DNA from: Prevotella sp.
Lineage (GTDB): Bacteria > Bacteroidota > Bacteroidia > Bacteroidales > Bacteroidaceae
Direction of reading: 5' to 3'
Assembly (NCBI GenBank): GCA_021636625.1
Contig: JAJWLX010000096.1
Coordinates: 1 to 8,753 of the forward strand
DNA: 8,753 nucleotides
Made by a program: the position numbers and the translations under genes. Below are positions 6,158-8,753 of the stretch, piece by piece. Position 1 is the stretch's first letter. Each line of letters opens with the position of its first letter. The notes below the pieces were generated by a model that made no database searches, was not told where the DNA came from, and was given only the letters and a program-made list of their open reading frames with translations.

Positions 6158-7819
6158 TTATTGCTTCATACGATCCTCAGCCTTACGCAATGCGAAGTCA
6201 TAGGCATCGTAATAGTACTCGATGAAATGTTTCCACAGTGCCTTTTCAGAGAGTTTCTCGGCATTCTTGCGGCACTTGTTCACCTGAGTCTTGGTCATAC
6301 TAGAGTACTTGGCTACAGTATCCTTGATAGCATCAGCTACCTCTGAATAATTATAGTCGGTACGCTTAATTACCTTCACACCATCCTCTATCTCACTATA
6401 ACTTCCCTTCTCTGAGTTCGCCCAAAGACCAAAGCCAGCCAAGTCGGTGGTGATACATGGCACCTTGAATGCAACAGCCTCCAATGGAGTATAACCCCAT
6501 GGCTCATAATAAGAAGGATAGATGCAGAGGTCATTGCCCAAAACTACATCATAATAACTTTTGTTGATGATACCATCATCGCCAGTCAAATAGCAAGGCA
6601 AGAATATCAACTTAACCTTGTCTTCCTTGTTATTATGCATATTGAAGTACTTCAACATACCCAAGACATTGTCATGACTCATATTGTGCAACCAATGGGT
6701 TATCTCTGGAACTTCAAGTGGAGTATCAAACTTCTTGCCGCTTTCCAAACGCTCCAGAAGGTCCTGACGTGGATCACCAACCCAACCAGGTACATCGATG
6801 AATGCCAAAACATTCTTCTTCAAATTGCTATCGCGAAGCAAACGGTTCATCGCCTCGATATAGACATCAATGCCCTTGTTGCGGAACTCGTAGCGACCAC
6901 TGGTGGAAACAATAAGTGTATCATCGTCCAAGTCGGTACCCATCAATGCATTAGCTACATCGAGCAAACGCTTTCTTGCCTCCTTACGTTTCTTGGTGAA
7001 TGTAGAAGCTTTAGGTACAAAACTATTATCAAATCCGTTAGGTAATACAAAGTCAACAGGCTTATCCAAGAGTTCCTTACACTCATTGGCTGTAATATCA
7101 CTTACCGTAGTAAAGCAATCAACATACTTTGCGGTTTGCTTTTCAATTGAATGTTTGCTCTGCATATTGAGCTCCTGTGCCATCTGATCGCCATTATAGG
7201 CAAAAAGATAGTCATAGAGAGGCTTATTATTACCTGCAATACTGCGACCAATGCTAGTAGCATGTGTAGTAAATACAGTAGCAACTTCTGGCAAATACTT
7301 ATTCACATAGAGCACGCCAAGACCGGTCATCCATTCATTTCCATGATAAATAACCTTCTTACCCTTGCCCACTACATGCTTATAGAAACTTTCTACAACC
7401 AATGCAGCAGCATAAGAGAACATGGATGCCTCATCATAATCACCATAAGCATGAAGACTATCCACTTGATAATCATTCCAAAGCTGGCCATAGATTTGGT
7501 CTTTCTGTTCAAAATAAGGTTGGAAATCTACCAAGACTGCCACAGGCTCGCCAGGGATTTGCCATCTACCTACCTTTACATTCAAGCCCTCTTTAAGAGC
7601 TTCTGTTTTCCACTCCGCATAAAGCGTATCATCCTCAGAGAAATAAGGATTTACCTTCTCTCCCCAACAATCAGGACCAATAAATATGAGTCGGTCCTGT
7701 AACTTTTCCGTAAGAGTCAGAGCTCGTGTCGACAAAACTGTGTAGATACCACCAACTTTGTTACACACTTCCCAGCTAGACTCAAATATATAATCTGGAA
7801 ATAATCTGTTCTTTTCCAT
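6158..7819 (-). CDS. Glycogen synthase, GT3 (eukaryote-like) family
   Basis: This enzyme extends alpha-1,4-glucan chains; GT3 enzymes use UDP-glucose, unlike the ADP-glucose GT5 enzyme GlgA of E. coli, so I give no symbol. It is 553 aa. Near-identity to yeast/animal glycogen synthase is visible in FESSWEVCNKVGGIYTVL (12-29, Lys21 and the donor-site GG), GRYEFRNKGIDVYIEA (308-323) and YPSYYEPWGYTPLEA, which holds the retaining-transferase E-x7-E pair (E439, E447). It is shorter than the animal enzymes (about 700 aa) because it lacks the N- and C-terminal phosphorylated extensions. In the C-terminal helix the eukaryotic glucose-6-phosphate arginine cluster is largely replaced (KCRKNAEKLS, 515-524). 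ATG 7819 is chosen over the open frame to 7891 because it fits the family start and lies about 15 bases downstream of the predicted start of transcription. It is the first gene of a probable operon with the phosphorylase. Confidence 0.95.
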   Translation of the reverse strand: MEKNRLFPDYIFESSWEVCNKVGGIYTVLSTRALTLTEKLQDRLIFIGPDCWGEKVNPYFSEDDTLYAEWKTEALKEGLNVKVGRWQIPGEPVAVLVDFQPYFEQKDQIYGQLWNDYQVDSLHAYGDYDEASMFSYAAALVVESFYKHVVGKGKKVIYHGNEWMTGLGVLYVNKYLPEVATVFTTHATSIGRSIAGNNKPLYDYLFAYNGDQMAQELNMQSKHSIEKQTAKYVDCFTTVSDITANECKELLDKPVDFVLPNGFDNSFVPKASTFTKKRKEARKRLLDVANALMGTDLDDDTLIVSTSGRYEFRNKGIDVYIEAMNRLLRDSNLKKNVLAFIDVPGWVGDPRQDLLERLESGKKFDTPLEVPEITHWLHNMSHDNVLGMLKYFNMHNNKEDKVKLIFLPCYLTGDDGIINKSYYDVVLGNDLCIYPSYYEPWGYTPLEAVAFKVPCITTDLAGFGLWANSEKGSYSEIEDGVKVIKRTDYNYSEVADAIKDTVAKYSSMTKTQVNKCRKNAEKLSEKALWKHFIEYYYDAYDFALRKAEDRMKQ

Positions 7820-7840
7820 ATAAATATCAATAAAACACCG

Positions 7841-7872
7841 CAAAGATAGGTAAATATTTGCAAAAAAACAAA
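7841..7872 (-). promoter_or_regulatory. Promoter of the glycogen synthase-phosphorylase operon
   Basis: On the minus strand, TTTG (7869-7872), then 20 bases, then TATCTTTG (7841-7848): a full match to the Bacteroidota consensus with the same spacer as the tRNA promoter. Transcription should begin near 7834, giving a leader of about 15 bases before ATG 7819. No Shine-Dalgarno sequence is visible. Confidence 0.82.
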
Positions 7873-7923
7873 TATATCTCATTAAAATCATAAAAAAAAT
7901 AATGTTTTCTTGATTTAAATGAA

Positions 7924-7931
7924 TAACTTTG
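7924..7931 (+). promoter_or_regulatory. Promoter -7 element of the small exported protein gene
   Basis: TAACTTTG matches TAnnTTTG and lies 22 bases before the ATG at 7954. The expected -33 position (about 7900-7904) has no TTTG, only AATG/TGTT, so the -33 half is weak. It diverges from the glycogen promoter, with about 50 A-T-rich bases between the two core elements. Confidence 0.55.
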
Positions 7932-7953
7932 TGCAGTTAATAGAATTTTATAT

Positions 7954-8376
7954 ATGAAAAAAAGATTTTTAATAACATTATTGTGCCTTATCAGCATAGT
8001 ATGCATGGCACAAAACGATAGTACTTTATTCAAAGGTAAACTGACTAACAAGGAGTTGAACGTCTATATGAGCATCGATTTCTATCACAAGAATCTCAAA
8101 GTTCCGGGGCAGGAAGTGTTTGGAGAGATGCCTGGTTACTTTGGAGATAAACTGGATAGCAGAAAATGGCTGATCACTGATGCGGATGTAGATGGCAAGA
8201 TAGCTCACCTCTCCATTATTAATGATTATGGAAGCGAAGATCTTGTTGCTGACCTAGTTTTACTCTCAAATGGCACTTACGAGCTCCAGCAAAAAGAAGG
8301 AAGCAGCATCAAGATTGCGCGAAATCGTAAATGGGTTAAAATTCCTAAGAATTTGGTATTCATCAAGGAGAATTAA
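7954..8376 (+). CDS. Small exported protein of unknown function
   Basis: A 140-aa protein that I do not recognise. The N terminus is a clear Sec signal peptide: MKKR, a hydrophobic stretch (5-18), then CMA followed by Gln, so signal peptidase I should cut after Ala19. This leaves Gln20 first, as the Bacteroidota 'Q-rule' for exported proteins predicts, where the Gln cyclises to pyroglutamate. The Cys at 17 is not in a good lipobox (Val precedes it), so it is probably soluble in the periplasm or secreted. The mature part (about 121 aa) has alternating short polar and hydrophobic runs (KLTNKELNVYMSIDFY, HLSIINDY, LVADLVLLSNGTYELQQ) suggesting a small beta-rich fold, no Cys after the signal, and a basic segment KIARNRKWVKIPK (about 119-131). 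It has its own TAnnTTTG and diverges from the glycogen operon. No functional link to the neighbours can be shown. It is a real gene by signal peptide, promoter and coding length. Confidence 0.82.
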   Translation: MKKRFLITLLCLISIVCMAQNDSTLFKGKLTNKELNVYMSIDFYHKNLKVPGQEVFGEMPGYFGDKLDSRKWLITDADVDGKIAHLSIINDYGSEDLVADLVLLSNGTYELQQKEGSSIKIARNRKWVKIPKNLVFIKEN

Positions 8377-8434
8377 TACCCAAGAGAAAATGGAATATAC
8401 TTATACCTAAAGAGCAAAATTGTTGCGTTTTTTA

Positions 8435-8500
8435 AGGCTCATATTTTTCATATTTTCAGGCAATCATACAGTTCGCCAAAAATACGAGAAATATGAGCCT
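8435..8500. repeat. Large imperfect inverted repeat (66-base hairpin)
   Basis: AGGCTCATATTT (8435-8446) is the exact reverse complement of AAATATGAGCCT (8489-8500). The pairing continues inward with three pairs (8447-8449 with 8486-8488, one G-U), a mismatch, and six A-T pairs (8451-8456 with 8479-8484), leaving an apical region of about 20 bases. It starts 58 bases after the stop of the exported protein gene. The tail on the plus strand (CTTTATTATG) is a poor T tract and the minus side has none, so it is not a textbook terminator in either direction. It could be a terminator variant, a transcript-stabilising 3' structure, or a small mobile-repeat relic. The bases from 8377 to 8434 show no recognisable element. 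Confidence 0.6.
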
Positions 8501-8536
8501 CTTTATTATGTTAAATAGAAGGTGAATAAACAAAAA

Positions 8537-8565
8537 AACCTCGATTACAGGACGTAATCGAGGTT
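8537..8565 (-). terminator. Terminator of the rRNA operon
   Basis: A perfect 12-bp stem AACCTCGATTAC (8537-8548) with GTAATCGAGGTT (8554-8565) has a 5-base loop. On the minus strand it follows the 5S gene by about 14 bases and is trailed by TTTTTTTGTTTATT, a strong intrinsic terminator. It also marks the right limit of anything transcribed from the exported protein gene. Confidence 0.92.
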
Positions 8566-8579
8566 AAAATAAATAAAAG

Positions 8580-8690
<111 letters not shown>

Positions 8691-8753
8691 TAATGGGGTA
8701 TGACGTATTTGCACACAAGCAAACTGTATTTGATAGTAAAGAACCACCGTCCC
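8691..8753 (-). other. Probable 23S-5S spacer
   Basis: These 63 bases upstream of 5S on the minus strand do not show 23S sequence that I can recognise. They contain a short stem TTTGC-TTGTGT-GCAAA (8719-8734), which could help processing of the precursor. The assignment as spacer rests on the usual 23S-5S order and is inferred. Confidence 0.5.

Noticed and set aside
7820..7891. Upstream extension of glycogen synthase by 24 hydrophobic residues, which could look like a membrane anchor
   Set aside because: It overlaps the full promoter match at 7841-7872; GT3 synthases begin near the FESSWEV motif and are cytoplasmic.
7954..8010. Lipoprotein signal for the small exported protein
   Set aside because: The residues before Cys17 are Ser-Ile-Val, which does not fit a lipobox; cleavage after Ala19 is better supported.
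8477..8484. TATTTTTG on the minus strand, a match to TAnnTTTG
   Set aside because: No TTTG at the -33 position and no gene downstream on that strand; it lies in the loop-proximal arm of an A-T-rich hairpin, so chance is likely.

Overview
The window looks like a chromosomal segment of a Bacteroidota bacterium, most likely a Prevotella/Segatella relative. The reasons are: several sites match the Bacteroidota sigma-ABfr promoter (TTTG, about 20 bases, then TAnnTTTG); leaders are short and mostly lack a Shine-Dalgarno sequence; the glycogen synthase is of the eukaryote-like GT3 type and sits beside a DUF3417-type glycogen phosphorylase; and a carboxynorspermidine decarboxylase polyamine gene is present. 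The genus is inferred from protein character only. I see no insertion sequences, phage genes, CRISPR array or defence genes.

Layout. At the left edge (1-256), a minus-strand tRNA unit holds tRNA-Gly(GCC) followed by a truncated tRNA-Leu(GAG), with its own promoter at 225-256. A long hairpin (278-323) ends the neighbouring minus-strand gene nspC (384-1559), which encodes the last step of an alternative spermidine/norspermidine route. nspC diverges from a ThiE/TenI-fold gene (1667-2275), and their promoters are packed into about 60 bases. The ThiE-like gene is followed on the same strand by prs (2353-3291), which makes PRPP. A convergent zone (3292-3520) carries two strong hairpin terminators. 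It separates prs from a minus-strand glycogen pair: GT3 glycogen synthase (6158-7819) upstream and alpha-glucan phosphorylase (3521-6079) downstream, read as one probable operon from a well-formed promoter at 7841-7872. Diverging from that pair is a small exported protein of unknown function (7954-8376). The right edge holds the end of a minus-strand rRNA operon: 5S rRNA (8580-8690), its terminator (8537-8565) and probably part of the 23S-5S spacer.

How the genes work together. The glycogen pair builds and degrades the same polymer from one transcript, so flux must be set after transcription or elsewhere. prs supplies PRPP for nucleotides, His and Trp, and nspC supplies polyamine. The ThiE-like protein has lost residues expected in a thiamine phosphate synthase, so its role is open. 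Most of the window is ordinary core genome. The observations worth a second look are the ThiE-like protein, the reduced allosteric arginine cluster of the GT3 synthase, the unknown exported protein, and a large imperfect hairpin at 8435-8500. I did not find a clear new multi-gene system.
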